64,000 bases of DNA. Source: Niallia alba (GTDB taxonomy: Bacteria; Bacillota; Bacilli; Bacillales; Cytobacillaceae). The position numbers and the translations under genes were made by a program. The notes beneath the pieces are model-generated. The model was not told the origin of the DNA and made no database searches. It worked only from the letters and a program-made list of their open reading frames with translations. This document shows positions 1-10,969 of this stretch, in pieces (position 1 is the stretch's first letter; every line of letters starts with the position of its first letter). The stretch spans positions 3,078,001-3,142,000 of the forward strand of contig NZ_JABBPK010000001.1 in the NCBI RefSeq assembly GCF_012933555.1, given 5' to 3'.

Positions 1-909
1 ATCATAGGCATATCCAAGCTGTTTAAGCCACTTTATGAATTCCTCAATAGAAAATACTAAGTCGCATTTCTGTTTGCTTAATCTTAACGCAAAAATCATT
101 CCTATAACAATTGCTTCCCCGTGCGTAAATTTCCCATAACCCATCTCAGCTTCAATTGCATGACCTAACGTATGACCAAAATTCAAAAAGGCACGTACAT
201 TTGCTTCTCTTTCATCCTTTTCTACAATTGCCCGTTTAACAAGAATTCCTTTTTCCAGAATCGCTGACCAATAACCTACATTTACTTTTGATAAATCACT
301 TATCTGACTTTGCAATTCATGATAAAACGCTACATCACTTATTAATGCGTGCTTGATTACCTCTCCAAACCCTGAACGCAGCTCTTGAAGTGGTAGCGTA
401 GTTAGAAAAGTTGTATCATAGATAACTGCTTCTGGCTGATTAAAAACACCAATCATATTTTTTCCAAGAGGATGATTAATAGCGACTTTCCCCCCAACCG
501 CACTATCATGAGCTAAAATAGTTGTAGGTATCTGAATGAAAGGAATTCCTCTCATAAAGGACGCAGCTACATAACCAGCTAAATCACCAACCGCACCCCC
601 ACCCAATGCTAGCACTAATGATTTACGGTCTAAATGTTGTTCGAGCATATAAGTCAAACAAGCATAAAAAACGTCAAAAGTTTTCGCCTTTTCTCCTGCT
701 GGTACTGTATATGTAATAACAGGAAAAGAGGAAAGTTTATTTTCTACTGTCTTCAAATGCAGCTTTTCTACCGATTCATCTGTAATAATCAAGATTTTTG
801 TTGCGTCAGCAAAATTCTTTTGTATAAAAAAAGTTAGCTGATTAATAACATGTTCCCCAATCCATACATCGTATTGTTTTGACGCTGTTTGAATAGAAAC
901 AGTGTGCAT
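1..909 (-). CDS. aroB: 3-dehydroquinate synthase, partial at the window edge
   Basis: Second enzyme of the shikimate pathway; converts DAHP to 3-dehydroquinate using NAD and a divalent metal in the cytosol. 303 residues are visible and the frame runs off the left edge, so roughly the last 60 residues of a ~360-residue enzyme are missing. Seen: the glycine-rich GGGAVGDLAGYVAA nucleotide region near residue 100, the GEVIKHALI segment with the metal-binding Glu, and the NFGHTLGHAIE and HGEAI segments with metal-binding His residues. The ATG at 909-907 shares one base with the aroC stop (TAATG), so the two are translationally coupled in an aroC-aroB operon. Confidence 0.97.
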   Translation of the reverse strand, partial: MHTVSIQTASKQYDVWIGEHVINQLTFFIQKNFADATKILIITDESVEKLHLKTVENKLSSFPVITYTVPAGEKAKTFDVFYACLTYMLEQHLDRKSLVLALGGGAVGDLAGYVAASFMRGIPFIQIPTTILAHDSAVGGKVAINHPLGKNMIGVFNQPEAVIYDTTFLTTLPLQELRSGFGEVIKHALISDVAFYHELQSQISDLSKVNVGYWSAILEKGILVKRAIVEKDEREANVRAFLNFGHTLGHAIEAEMGYGKFTHGEAIVIGMIFALRLSKQKCDLVFSIEEFIKWLKQLGYAYD

Positions 910-2081
910 TAGAATTCCCTCGCATGTCTATTGTGCTCAGCAATATTAGCTACAAGTCCTTCGAAACGATCAGAATAAAACTGATCAACAATGGCTGAAG
1001 CAAGCTCCCAAGCAACAGCGTGCTCTGCTACTACTGACGCAGCTGGAACCGCGCAACTATCACTTCGTTCAATACTTGCTGTAAATTCTTCTTTTGTATC
1101 GATATCAACACTCTTTAACGGTTTGTACAAGGTCGGAATCGGCTTCATTACTCCTCTTACAACTAGCGGCATTCCATTAGTCATTCCACCTTCTAAACCA
1201 CCTAAACGGTTCGTTCTACGTGAATAACCGGTTTCTTTATCCCAGATAATTTCATCATGGACTTCACTTCCAGGCATTCTCGCAGCTTCAAAACCAATGC
1301 CAATCTCTACTCCTTTAAATGCATTAATACTCATTATGGCAGCGGCAAGCTTTGCATCTAGCTTACGATCATAATGAACATAGCTGCCAACACCAATCGG
1401 CATGCCTTCCACAATCACTTCGACAACTCCGCCAATCGAATCGCCATTCGCTTTTGCCTCATCAATCGCCTTCATCATTTCCAGTCCCGCTTCTTCATCT
1501 AAACAGCGAACTGGAGAATTTTCTGTGATTTCCTTAAGCTTTTCAATCGATTCATAATCTGCAACTTTTGATTTTATACCACCAATTTCCACTACATGAG
1601 AAGCAACTTTAATCCCTAACAAAGCAAGTAATTTCTTCGCTACCGCTCCTGCTGCCACACGAACTGTCGTTTCACGTGCTGACGAACGCTCTAACACGTT
1701 TCTCATATCACGATGACCATATTTAATGGCCCCGTTTAGATCGGCATGCCCAGGTCTTGGACGGCTAATCTTTCTTTTTATATCATTTGCTTCTGCATCA
1801 TCAAGCGGATCCTGCCCCATAATTTTGGTCCAATGCTTCCAATCATTATTTTCTACGATTAGAGAAACAGGTGAACCTAATGTATAGCCATGTCTAATAC
1901 CACCGCCAATTTCAACAGTATCTGTTTCAATTTGCATTCTTCTTCCTCTGCCATGCCCCTTTTGCCTTCTAGCTAGTTCCTCATTTATATCTTCTGCTAA
2001 TAAAGGCATTCCAGCAGGAAGTCCTTCTATAATCGTAATTAATTTGGGACCATGCGACTCCCCAGATGTTAAGTATCTCAT
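909..2081 (-). CDS. aroC: chorismate synthase
   Basis: Last common step of aromatic synthesis: EPSP to chorismate, requiring reduced FMN. 390 residues, the normal length. The N-terminal GESHGP motif, the mid-protein [18 protein letters not shown] block around residue 110-130 and the C-terminal [16 protein letters not shown] block are all present, so the active site looks intact. Called aroF in B. subtilis. A purine-rich AAGGGAGAAAG ribosome site precedes the ATG. It is upstream of and coupled to aroB. Confidence 0.98.
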   Translation of the reverse strand: MRYLTSGESHGPKLITIIEGLPAGMPLLAEDINEELARRQKGHGRGRRMQIETDTVEIGGGIRHGYTLGSPVSLIVENNDWKHWTKIMGQDPLDDAEANDIKRKISRPRPGHADLNGAIKYGHRDMRNVLERSSARETTVRVAAGAVAKKLLALLGIKVASHVVEIGGIKSKVADYESIEKLKEITENSPVRCLDEEAGLEMMKAIDEAKANGDSIGGVVEVIVEGMPIGVGSYVHYDRKLDAKLAAAIMSINAFKGVEIGIGFEAARMPGSEVHDEIIWDKETGYSRRTNRLGGLEGGMTNGMPLVVRGVMKPIPTLYKPLKSVDIDTKEEFTASIERSDSCAVPAASVVAEHAVAWELASAIVDQFYSDRFEGLVANIAEHNRHAREF

Positions 2082-2231
2082 AAATAAATCCTTTCTCCCT
2101 TCAACGCTTTAAAGTGATTATGTTCCAATATAACATACCAATCCTGTTATGAATAGAGAAAATCTAAAAATCTTTGCAAAATATTAGAATATCGTTTTCC
2201 TATCACATAAGAAAAAAACACTGATTCAAAC

Positions 2232-2273
2232 AATGGCAAAACAACGACAAAATGACATCATTGTTTTGCCATT
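2232..2273 (-). terminator. hairpin, possible cheR terminator
   Basis: Perfect 13-bp stem (AATGGCAAAACAA with its complement) around a 16-nt loop, about 150 bp beyond the cheR stop. On the minus strand a T-run appears only about 10 nt after the stem, so termination is plausible but not typical. Confidence 0.4.
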
Positions 2274-2279
2274 ATTTTC

Positions 2280-2416
2280 CTCACTCTTAACGAGCAGCTA
2301 ACCAGTCAGCTAACTGCCGAAAATCGATGAAGCGAGACTGGAACTTTCCCGTAAAGATTCGATAAGTGCAACTAACCATCCGGGGAGGATGAAGAAAAAA
2401 ACTCCATGGATGGAAA
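2280..2416 (-). repeat. diverged copy of the dispersed structured repeat, inverted
   Basis: Read on the minus strand it follows the same order as the well-conserved copies elsewhere: TTTCCATCCATGGAG hairpin arm, GGATGGTTAGTTG, ATCGAATCTTTACGG, and CGTTAAGAGTGA at the end. Many substitutions, so it is an old copy. It is the only one of eight in the opposite orientation. It lies between cheR and aroC and fills most of that 340-bp gap. Confidence 0.6.
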
Positions 2417-2420
2417 TTTT

Positions 2421-3212
<792 letters not shown>

Positions 3213-3367
3213 TCATAATATCTACTTCTTTTTTAGTATATACGATTTTCCCGCAAAAGGGCCAAATTTTATTCCGATAATTCATATAATTACTAGAAAA
3301 GCCCATCAGCCCTTGGGAGACAAGAAAAGCGCAGGGACCCGGTTAGTGGCGTGTGTAGTGAAATAAA

Positions 3368-3393
3368 ATAGCTGCCCTGCATAGGACAGCTAT
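3368..3393 (-). terminator. ndk terminator
   Basis: Ten-bp stem ATAGCTGTCC/GGGCAGCTAT (one G-U) on the minus strand followed by TTTTATTTC, 13 bp after the ndk stop. Confidence 0.85.
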
Positions 3394-3405
3394 CGTAAGC
3401 TAATA

Positions 3406-3852
3406 TTAGTAAATCCAACTATCTAATAATTTGTTATACTCTACTATCTCTTCTTCTCGAAAGAAAAGGGAAATTTCTCTTTGCGCACTTTCTCTTCCAT
3501 CTGATCCATGGATAATATTTTTATGTTTTACTACGCCAAAATCTCCTCGAATGGTTCCTGGTAAAGCTTCTAAAGGATCGGTTTTGCCCATCATTAGTCT
3601 TGATTTTGCAATTACTCCCTCTCCTTGCCAAACCATAGCAAAAACAGGACCAGAAGTGATAAAATCTACTAATTCTGTAAAAAAAGGCTTTTCCTTATGC
3701 TCTGCATAATGTTGTTCAGCTATATTTTCAGAAACATGGATAAACTTTGCGCCAACAAGCTGAAAACCTTTTTCTTCGAATCGGGTTACTATTTTTCCTA
3801 TTAGATTTCTTTGTACCCCATCTGGCTTTACCATTAGAAATGTTCTTTCCAT
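3406..3852 (-). CDS. ndk: nucleoside diphosphate kinase
   Basis: Transfers the gamma phosphate between nucleoside triphosphates and diphosphates through a phosphohistidine. 148 residues, full length for the family. The catalytic His is in [12 protein letters not shown] near residue 115; the N-terminal [18 protein letters not shown] signature is present. GGAGTGAGCTT precedes the ATG. Downstream of hepT with a 137-bp spacer and its own terminator. Confidence 0.98.
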   Translation of the reverse strand: MERTFLMVKPDGVQRNLIGKIVTRFEEKGFQLVGAKFIHVSENIAEQHYAEHKEKPFFTELVDFITSGPVFAMVWQGEGVIAKSRLMMGKTDPLEALPGTIRGDFGVVKHKNIIHGSDGRESAQREISLFFREEEIVEYNKLLDSWIY

Positions 3853-3989
3853 AAGCTCACTCCTACCATATGTATTAGACTAGTAAACATGGTCATTCAT
3901 GAAAAACTTAACATAAAAATCCAAATTTTGCAAAAGGTTTTTCAAACGCTTTCATATAGGATGATTACTTTGGGAAATTCCCATTTCTT

Positions 3990-4952
3990 CTAAAATTTGC
4001 GTTTTCCTAAATACTTTGCAATATTAGTAAGTGCTGATTTTGCTTTTCCGCTTGGTAAATCACGAATGGTATGCAACGCTTTGTTTAAATACATATCACT
4101 AACCTGTAAAGATCGATCAATAGCATCTGTACTTTTAATACTATCAATAATGTCCATTAATTCGTTCTTAGGCATCGTTTCGTGAACAGTTATCACTTTT
4201 TGCCTAACCTGCTCATATTCCATCGCAAACAAAACAGGTAAGGTAATATTGCCTTGAAGTAAATCTCCTCCAGCAGGTTTCCCTAATTCTTGTTCCGTCC
4301 CGACAAAATCAAGCACATCATCAATGATTTGATAGGACATTCCCACATAGTAGCCAAATTGATATAACTTTTGCTGATACTTTTCCTCTACATCAGAGAC
4401 TATTGCACCAACTAAAGAGCTTGCTGATATTAATAGAGCCGTTTTCCGTTTTATTCTCCGAAAATAATCTCTGATATTCTGATCAAATCGATATTTGTCT
4501 TTAATTTGCTGTATTTCTCCGATACATACTTCCACTATTGTATTAGCAAGGACTCGGTGAGCAGCAGGCTTATCTATCTCACTCATTATTTCCATTGACC
4601 TGGCAAAAATATAATCCCCTGTATACATGGCAACTTTATTATCCCATTTTGCTTTAATCGTAGGTTGTCCTCTTCTTAAATCCGAATCATCTATAACATC
4701 ATCATGAACTAAAGAAGCCATGTGAATTAATTCTAAAGAAATTGCTGCTTTCTCTATTTTTTGAATATCATAGTTCCCAAATTGTCCAGCAAGCAATACG
4801 AATATCGGTCGAATTCTTTTTCCGCCCGCTTGCAATAAATGCAAGGAAGATTCATGTAATATGGAAGAGTTTGCCTGTACTGTTTCTTCCAATGCTCGCT
4901 CAATTTTTTCTATATCCGAATTCAAAAATGAGTACATCATTTTTAATTTCAC
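3990..4952 (-). CDS. hepT: heptaprenyl diphosphate synthase component II
   Basis: Catalytic subunit of the two-component prenyl transferase that makes the C35 side chain of menaquinone-7. 320 residues. Both aspartate-rich Mg-pyrophosphate motifs are visible: DDVIDD (first, near residue 85) and DDVLD (second, near 212), plus GKRIRP. I start at GTG 4952 (MKLKMMYSF), 6 nt after GGGTGAG; an upstream TTG at 4955 is too close. Works with HepS, encoded in the same menaquinone cluster with menG between them. Confidence 0.97.
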   Translation of the reverse strand: MKLKMMYSFLNSDIEKIERALEETVQANSSILHESSLHLLQAGGKRIRPIFVLLAGQFGNYDIQKIEKAAISLELIHMASLVHDDVIDDSDLRRGQPTIKAKWDNKVAMYTGDYIFARSMEIMSEIDKPAAHRVLANTIVEVCIGEIQQIKDKYRFDQNIRDYFRRIKRKTALLISASSLVGAIVSDVEEKYQQKLYQFGYYVGMSYQIIDDVLDFVGTEQELGKPAGGDLLQGNITLPVLFAMEYEQVRQKVITVHETMPKNELMDIIDSIKSTDAIDRSLQVSDMYLNKALHTIRDLPSGKAKSALTNIAKYLGKRKF

Positions 4953-5184
4953 CAACTACTCACCCAACTTGTATCGATATTTTGAAATAATTATGTATTG
5001 TTTCACATTATAAAATGCTTAAGTAAAAATAATCTGTCTCAAATGGTTTAGGATTATTAACATGTAGTCTAAATACATGATGATAAGTTTACTGAAATAC
5101 TCAACATTTGTGTTGTAAGATTTCACGATTAGACACTATAAGTGCACACGTATTTAGACTGTTTAAATCCTAATTCTGACTCGT

Positions 5185-5886
5185 TTACTTATAACCTAAA
5201 TGAACTGCAGCAACTCCGCCGAAATACGGTTTATAAGTCACTTTATGTAGACCAGCCTCTTTAAACATAGTAGCAAGTTCTTTCATTCCTGGAAAATCAC
5301 GTGCAGATTCTTGGAGCCAAGAATATTCTTTATAACTTTTCGCAAATAATTTACCAAAAAGAGGCATGATATATCGAAAATATACATAATATCCTTGTTT
5401 AAAAATCGGCATTGTTGGCTGAGATGTTTCCAAACATACTACCATCCCTCCTGGTTTTACTACTCTTCTCATTTCTTTTAAAACAGTTAAATAGTTAGGA
5501 ACATTTCGTAAGCCAAAGCCAATTGTCACGAAATCAAAATGATTGTCAGGAAAGGGTAATTCCATTGCATTACCATGAAGAAGTTCTATATTTTGATAAT
5601 CAGCTGTTTTTTCTTTCCCAATACTCAACATATTTTCACTAAAATCAAGCCCAATCACTTTACCAGAAGGCCCAACCTGATCGGCTAGACTAATTGTCCA
5701 ATCAGCTGTTCCACAGCATACATCCAGACATGCTGCTCCTTTTGGTACATTCATTTTTTTCATTGTGTCTTTTCGCCACAATTTATGTTGTTGAAAACTA
5801 ATAACAGAATTCATTTTATCGTAATTACCATAAATCTTTTCAAATACATTATGTACCTTTTCTTCTTTAGATTGCTGCTCTTGCAT
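5185..5886 (-). CDS. menG: demethylmenaquinone methyltransferase
   Basis: SAM-dependent C-methylation that turns demethylmenaquinone into menaquinone; UbiE/MenG family, 233 residues. Seen: [14 protein letters not shown]-binding loop near residue 55, the [11 protein letters not shown] segment, and the family end LGYK. Starts 4 bp after hepS, so the two are cotranscribed; the 230-bp spacer before hepT contains no gene that I can see. Confidence 0.97.
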   Translation of the reverse strand: MQEQQSKEEKVHNVFEKIYGNYDKMNSVISFQQHKLWRKDTMKKMNVPKGAACLDVCCGTADWTISLADQVGPSGKVIGLDFSENMLSIGKEKTADYQNIELLHGNAMELPFPDNHFDFVTIGFGLRNVPNYLTVLKEMRRVVKPGGMVVCLETSQPTMPIFKQGYYVYFRYIMPLFGKLFAKSYKEYSWLQESARDFPGMKELATMFKEAGLHKVTYKPYFGGVAAVHLGYK

Positions 5887-5890
5887 TTTA

Positions 5891-6682
5891 TTACCCTTCC
5901 TCTACGTACAATTGTTGTTTGTTTATTACTTTCAATAATTGATAGACATTTTCTCTCAACTCTGCTTGTAAATCAGGAAGATTTTCTAGCAACTCTTCTA
6001 AGCGAAAACTTGTCTCTTTTATATGTTTATCTAACACCGCTACTTTATTACTATTTATAGGTAATAATTTCTTATTCTCATACTCACAAAAAGCATCGAC
6101 TACTATTGAACTATTTGTATGATTGTATTCCTCTTTTTCTTTTCGGATTCGAGAAAGAAATAAAAATTCTCTGACGAATAATTTCCATCCATCTAATTGA
6201 TAATAGTCGACAAGTTTTTGGATTAACGCTCCCTCAATAGTTTTCAGACTTTCTTTTAGCTGCTCGATTGAGTTTGCATTCTGGTGATAAAAGAATATTT
6301 TATTCTCGTTAACCTCTTTAATTCCTTCCGCTAGGAATTTTAGCATTCTAAAGTCTTCGATTTCGGCTAATATTTTATAATATTGCCCACTATATAAATC
6401 CCCTGCTAATACAGTTAGCTGTCTATTTCTTTCGTTCCCTTTATGCATCTTTTCATTTGTAATAAGCTCATGGGTATCAAGGGCAATCTGAATAAGTGTA
6501 ATTGTTGTTGCATATGTAATAATGTCTTGTTTTTTTATCTTTACCTGTAACAGAACAGATATTGTTAGTAGAAGCTTATGTTCATCTAAAATTGGATTTG
6601 GTATATGCTTTTGCAAATAATGATTCGAGGTTTTTTCAACCACTCTTCTTTTTACACTTTCTAATAATTCTTGAATAGCCAT
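5891..6682 (-). CDS. hepS: heptaprenyl diphosphate synthase component I
   Basis: Non-catalytic partner of HepT that helps set product length; forms the heterodimer for menaquinone-7 side-chain synthesis. 263 residues, all-helical, no aspartate-rich motif, as expected. The [11 protein letters not shown] stretch and the [13 protein letters not shown] stretch match the family. AAGGGTGATGTT precedes the ATG. In B. subtilis folE and mtrB lie immediately upstream; here the 255-bp upstream spacer has no coding remnant and then an insertion element begins. Confidence 0.94.
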   Translation of the reverse strand: MAIQELLESVKRRVVEKTSNHYLQKHIPNPILDEHKLLLTISVLLQVKIKKQDIITYATTITLIQIALDTHELITNEKMHKGNERNRQLTVLAGDLYSGQYYKILAEIEDFRMLKFLAEGIKEVNENKIFFYHQNANSIEQLKESLKTIEGALIQKLVDYYQLDGWKLFVREFLFLSRIRKEKEEYNHTNSSIVVDAFCEYENKKLLPINSNKVAVLDKHIKETSFRLEELLENLPDLQAELRENVYQLLKVINKQQLYVEEG

Positions 6683-7064
6683 AACATCACCCTTGTTCCC
6701 ATTTATTCCTGATTATCGTTTCATACTCGTTTATGGAAAATAAATATCCTCACTTTTGCTTTATAGCTTAATAAGTATAAAGCTGTTTATTGCTACGCAC
6801 AGAAGTAAAAAGCCAAAGCCATCTTCATTAGACTTAACTTAAAGTTCCGTGCAACAACTTTACGTAAAAGTTCATTTGAATTTCTATCATATATTTTAAA
6901 TATTATATCACAACAGAAAGTAAAGGGATACAATAGCCACTTGGGAGATTGAGTCAAGTTTTTGTGGGAGTTTTTTTAGCTCCCTTTTTTATAAAGTAAA
7001 ACCTCTAAGTTTGTATCCGCTTTCCAATTGGTTTTGTTCTTCCAACTGTTGATTCTCTCATTTT

Positions 7065-8402
7065 TTAAAAACCTTTTAATCCCTGTAAGGCAAAGTGAAC
7101 GGGTTTTCCAATCGCTTGATTTAAGTATGGCATGTTCTGACGCACGGTTTCTGTTACTAATTTTGTGGGTATTTTTCTTTTCGGTCGATGCTCTTTCTTT
7201 GATTTTTCCGTGGCTTTTTCCCATTTTCCATATATCGTTTGGATAGATAGATCATCCTTCAACCCAATCCACAAACGTGCCATGCTCATGACGCCTTTTT
7301 TGCTCCATGCTCTTCCATTTTTTAATCGTTTGGCTAATTGATTCATCATTGCTTCTGCACTTCCCATTGGACGATACGCTGTCGTGTCCACGCCTTTCTC
7401 CTGTAACCAACTACGGTAATCTTTTATGGTTTCCTGATGATGCGTTAAAAAGCCGAGGAAATGCGCTAGTTTTTCTTCTTCTTCTGGTGTATCCATTGTT
7501 CCTACTGCGCTATTCAACTCTAGAAGTAATGTTTCTACCTGGTAGTTTTTTAACGCTCTTTTCATGTAGCGGTATCGAGGATGGCTCTTCATTAGTTGCT
7601 TCATCGAACGAGCGACATGAAAACGGTCCATGGTGAAAAAGGCGCGTTCCCGAAAATACTCCCGACATGCCGTTATCCAGCCTGCTCCATCGCCATTAAT
7701 AATAAGCAAGGTTTGGGTTGGATCATACGCATAATGATTCTGTAAGAACGTTTCAAAGGCTTCCCAAAAGGGTTCTTTTCCTTCATAAAGAAAATGCCTT
7801 TTATTTCGGAGCCTGATTCGCTTTCCGTTTTCTTTCCATCCCTCGTGTACAGCGGCGAATTTCAACTCCCATCCACGCTTTTTCTTTTCTTGACTCTTCA
7901 CATATAATCCATCTACTTCGACAAACAATACCTTTTGAAAAGGGCGTTTTTCCTTAGCGGGAAGTACGCTTGTTTGAAGAAGATGTTGCCGTAATGCTTC
8001 GTGGCTCATCGCCGAATAGCCTAAAAATTGTTCGAACGTTTCCACCGCCTTTCGATAGGAGGAGCCATTCGTCGCTAGTTCTAACCCCCATTCTTCTAGT
8101 AGCGGACTAAATCCCTTATTCCCCTGAAACTGTAAATAGTGATCTAATAGACAAATATATTTTTTAGTCACACGATCAAAATAATAATTACGCTTCAGCT
8201 CCACAGCTCCAAACGCTGTATCTAATCGTATTTCTCGTTTATCACGTAAAGCAAATCTTCTTTTGTCTCGTTGCTTGGCAATCTCTTGATCCCAATTTTC
8301 TAACGTTTGAATAAGGATTTCTTGAAACGTCATTTGTAGTGTTCGAAATAAAGTTTTTTCCAATTCTTTTAATGATGGCATTTTTATGTTACATTGATTC
8401 AT
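7065..8402 (-). CDS. ISLre2 family transposase (UPF0236)
   Basis: Cut-and-paste transposase of the ISLre2 type, 445 residues from ATG 8402, which follows AAAAGGAGAGG; an in-frame start at 8435 has no such site. Seen: LDTAFGAVELKRNYYFD in the N-terminal third, then the conserved EVDGLYVKSQ and LLIINGDGAGWI acidic segments, the MDRFHVAR segment and a C-terminal MGSAEAMMNQLAKRLK. No frameshift or stop is visible, so it may be active. Confidence 0.9.
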   Translation of the reverse strand: MNQCNIKMPSLKELEKTLFRTLQMTFQEILIQTLENWDQEIAKQRDKRRFALRDKREIRLDTAFGAVELKRNYYFDRVTKKYICLLDHYLQFQGNKGFSPLLEEWGLELATNGSSYRKAVETFEQFLGYSAMSHEALRQHLLQTSVLPAKEKRPFQKVLFVEVDGLYVKSQEKKKRGWELKFAAVHEGWKENGKRIRLRNKRHFLYEGKEPFWEAFETFLQNHYAYDPTQTLLIINGDGAGWITACREYFRERAFFTMDRFHVARSMKQLMKSHPRYRYMKRALKNYQVETLLLELNSAVGTMDTPEEEEKLAHFLGFLTHHQETIKDYRSWLQEKGVDTTAYRPMGSAEAMMNQLAKRLKNGRAWSKKGVMSMARLWIGLKDDLSIQTIYGKWEKATEKSKKEHRPKRKIPTKLVTETVRQNMPYLNQAIGKPVHFALQGLKGF

Positions 8403-8508
8403 GAGAGCCTCTCCTTTTCGTAGTTTTCTAGTCAAACTCTACTTTACAAAAGGAAGCTCTCTTTTTTAATACTTAATTTTTTCCAGCTACCGCGCTTTCG
8501 CTTGGTGG

Positions 8509-8554
8509 CCTTTTTGTCTAGTTGGGGGACTCGTCCCCCAACTAGACAAAAAGG
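8509..8554. repeat. 46-bp perfect palindrome inside the ISLre2 element
   Basis: Two 22-bp arms (CCTTTTTGTCTAGTTGGGG and the following GAC, with their exact complement) around a 2-nt centre, just upstream of the transposase promoter region. It could act as a bidirectional terminator that blocks outside transcription from entering the transposase gene. That role is inferred. Confidence 0.75.
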
Positions 8555-8688
8555 ATATTTATTCTCCCACAAACATTTTACTCATACCACTTGGGAAAGA
8601 TTCCACTCTCTGTTTTGTTGTAACTAATTTAATCTACAGCATCAAAATGCAGTATCTTTTCTTTACTATACTAAAAAATAACATAAAA

Positions 8689-8711
8689 AAACCGCGATAA
8701 TTTCGCGGTTT
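8689..8711 (-). terminator. hbs terminator
   Basis: AAACCGCGA stem with a 5-nt loop, followed on the minus strand by a T-run, 27 bp past the hbs stop. Confidence 0.92.
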
Positions 8712-8737
8712 TAGTGAAATACTATTATTGTATGTAA

Positions 8738-9010
8738 TTATTTCACTGCGTCTTTAAGTGCTTTACCTGGTTTAAAAGCAGGAACTTTACTTGCTGCGAT
8801 TTCAATTTCTTCACCAGTTTGTGGGTTACGACCTTTACGAGCCGCACGCTCACGTACTTCAAAGTTACCAAAACCGATAAGTTGTACTTTATCACCATCT
8901 TTTAAAGCATTCAAAATTGTATCGAAAACAGCATCAACTGCTTTAGTAGCGTCCTTTTTTGATAGTTCACTTGCTTCAGCAACTGCATTGATTAATTCTG
9001 TCTTGTTCAT
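8738..9010 (-). CDS. hbs: DNA-binding protein HU
   Basis: Small histone-like protein that bends and compacts DNA as a homodimer; essential in B. subtilis. 90 residues from ATG 9010 (MNKTELI), 8 nt after GGAGGAGG; the in-frame GTG at 9019 falls against that ribosome site. The DNA-grasping arm [12 protein letters not shown] and the flanking [14 protein letters not shown] are intact. Its terminator is separate and its 480-bp upstream region probably holds its promoter(s). Confidence 0.98.
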   Translation of the reverse strand: MNKTELINAVAEASELSKKDATKAVDAVFDTILNALKDGDKVQLIGFGNFEVRERAARKGRNPQTGEEIEIAASKVPAFKPGKALKDAVK

Positions 9011-9019
9011 GCCTTTCAC

Positions 9020-9470
9020 CTCCTCCCGAGTGTTTCAAATAAAAGCTTAAAATTAGTTTCATATCTTTATTTGTAAACAAATTAACGGAATTATATACGT
9101 CCTACTGAATTTTTTCTTAAATGTCATGCATTTGATCACACTAAGAACTATTCAAGTATTAAGAGACTTAACTTTTATAAAAAAGATTAAGAATCCTTTT
9201 ATAACGCTAATTCCTTTAAAAGATTATCATAATCATTTGTGCATATCAAGAAATTTTATAAATTGATAGCAATATTTTCTTATTTTGAAATAAAAGCGTA
9301 ACATTAAAACCATAAAATTTCCATTTACATCCAAAAACCGAGCGAAAATGTTACTATATTTCTGTAGTTTCCGTTATATCAATAGCGGGTATATAAACAA
9401 ATAATAGGATATTTTTTCTAAAATCTCATCTACCTTTAAAAAATTTTTGTTCTTTAAATACACAAAAAAA
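9020..9470. other. AT-rich spacer between hbs and spoIVA
   Basis: No open frame or repeat that I can support. A TATAAT hexamer on the minus strand about 80 bp before the hbs start may be part of an hbs promoter, but no good -35 is placed at the right distance. Confidence 0.4.
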
Positions 9471-9491
9471 AGAACTCTAAAATAGAGTTCT
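9471..9491 (-). terminator. spoIVA terminator
   Basis: AGAACTCTA stem, 3-nt loop, then a T-run on the minus strand; the stem touches the spoIVA stop codon. Confidence 0.9.
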
Positions 9492-10969
9492 TACAAAATA
9501 ATTGCTATTAATCCACCAGAACCTTCATTGATGATTCTTTCTAATGTTTCTTTTAGTTTATAACGGGCATTTTCTGGCATTAATGAAAGTTTGGCTTGGA
9601 TTCCTTCCCGCACGATGGAACTTAGGCTTCTTCCAAAAATATCTGAATTCCAAATGGATAACGGATCATCCTCAAAATCTTGCATTAAGTATCTTACTAA
9701 TTCCTCACTTTGCTTTTCTGATCCAATAATAGGAGCAAATTCACTCTCTACATCTACTTTAATCATATGAATAGAAGGTGCAACAGCCTTCAGTCTGACT
9801 CCAAATCTCGAGCCTTGACGAATAATCTCTGGTTCATCTAAACTCATGTCCACTAATGATGGTGCAGCTATGCCATAACCTGTTTGTTTTACCATTTTTA
9901 ATGCATCTGATATTTGGTCATACTCCGTTTTTGCATGAGCAAAATCTTGCATTAATTCTAATAAGTGGTCTTTTCCTCTAATTTCTACCCCAACAATTTC
10001 TTTCAGGATGTCATCATATAACTCATCTGGTGCAAATAGATCAATTTCCGCAATTCCTTGCCCCATTTCAATGCCAGCCAGACCAGCATTTTCAATAAAT
10101 TCATATTCACTAAATTGTGAAACAACTCTATCTACATCTCTTAATCTCTTAATATCTTTTACCGTTTCTTTAACTGCTTCTTGATAACTATCTCTTAACC
10201 AATGATTTTCTCTTAAAACCATTACCCAGCTTGGTAAGTTAACATTTACTTCTAAGACCGGAAACTCGAATAATGCTTCACGCATAACATTTAATACATC
10301 TGCTTCACGCATACTTTCTACGCTCATAGCAATAACCGGGATATCATATTTTTCAGAAAGCTCTGTTTTTAAAGCTTCTGTATTAGGATGATATGGTTGC
10401 GCACTGTTTATAATCATGATAAACGGCTTTCCAACCTCTTTTAATTCTTCAATTACTCTATTCTCAGCTTCCAAATAGTTACTTCTTGGAATGTCACCAA
10501 TCGTACCATCGGTTGTAATCACCACTCCAATTGTGCTGTGCTCTTGAATAACCTTTCTTGTTCCTATTTCAGCAGCTTCATGAAACGGAATAGGTTCCTC
10601 ATACCAAGGTGTATTGATCATTCTAGGACCATTCTCATCCTCGTAGCCTTGTGCTCCTGGTACAGTGTACCCAACACAATCAACAAGCCTAATATTCACT
10701 TCTAATCCCTCATCTACTTTAATAGAGGCCGCTTGATTAGGAACGAACTTTGGTTCTGTTGTCATAATTGTTTTTCCTGCTGCACTTTGAGGAAGCTCAT
10801 CTTTTGTACGAGCTCTATCTCCTTCATTTTCCATGTTCGGGATAACAACCAATTCCATGAATTTTTTTATAAAAGTTGATTTTCCAGTACGTACTGCACC
10901 TACTACACCTAAGTAAATATCACCGCCCGTTCTTTCGGCAATATCTTTAAAAATATTTACCTTTTCCAA
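9491..10969 (-). CDS. spoIVA: stage IV sporulation protein A, coat morphogenetic ATPase
   Basis: ATPase that polymerises on the forespore surface and forms the platform for spore coat assembly; mother-cell, SigE-dependent in B. subtilis. 492 residues, identical to the B. subtilis length, when started at TTG 10969 (family MEKVNIFKDIAERTGG), which follows AGGAGGGG by 5 nt. An upstream in-frame start at 11017 would add 16 residues without a ribosome site. Seen: Walker A GAVRTGKST, the VDCVGYTVPG switch region, and the conserved C-terminus GSGGLIAIIL that anchors it through SpoVM. Confidence 0.97.
   Translation of the reverse strand: MEKVNIFKDIAERTGGDIYLGVVGAVRTGKSTFIKKFMELVVIPNMENEGDRARTKDELPQSAAGKTIMTTEPKFVPNQAASIKVDEGLEVNIRLVDCVGYTVPGAQGYEDENGPRMINTPWYEEPIPFHEAAEIGTRKVIQEHSTIGVVITTDGTIGDIPRSNYLEAENRVIEELKEVGKPFIMIINSAQPYHPNTEALKTELSEKYDIPVIAMSVESMREADVLNVMREALFEFPVLEVNVNLPSWVMVLRENHWLRDSYQEAVKETVKDIKRLRDVDRVVSQFSEYEFIENAGLAGIEMGQGIAEIDLFAPDELYDDILKEIVGVEIRGKDHLLELMQDFAHAKTEYDQISDALKMVKQTGYGIAAPSLVDMSLDEPEIIRQGSRFGVRLKAVAPSIHMIKVDVESEFAPIIGSEKQSEELVRYLMQDFEDDPLSIWNSDIFGRSLSSIVREGIQAKLSLMPENARYKLKETLERIINEGSGGLIAIIL

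Larger units (their letters stand above)
6948..8587 (-). mobile_element. ISLre2-type insertion sequence with target duplication
   Basis: A ~1.64-kb element carrying one transposase gene. The direct repeat CCACTTGGGA flanks it at 6938-6947 and 8588-8597 (9-10 bp, ambiguous by one base). The imperfect terminal inverted repeats share TGAGT..AA and TTTGTGGGAG. Both are consistent with the 9-bp duplication and short inverted repeats known for the ISLre2 family. The intact duplication shows a simple insertion into the hepS-hbs spacer. Confidence 0.85.

Noticed and set aside
634-837. Open frame on the plus strand inside aroB
   Set aside because: Antisense shadow of a clearly conserved gene.
2082-2231. 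T-box or other leader before aroC
   Set aside because: No T-box core or anticodon-like loop could be recognised.
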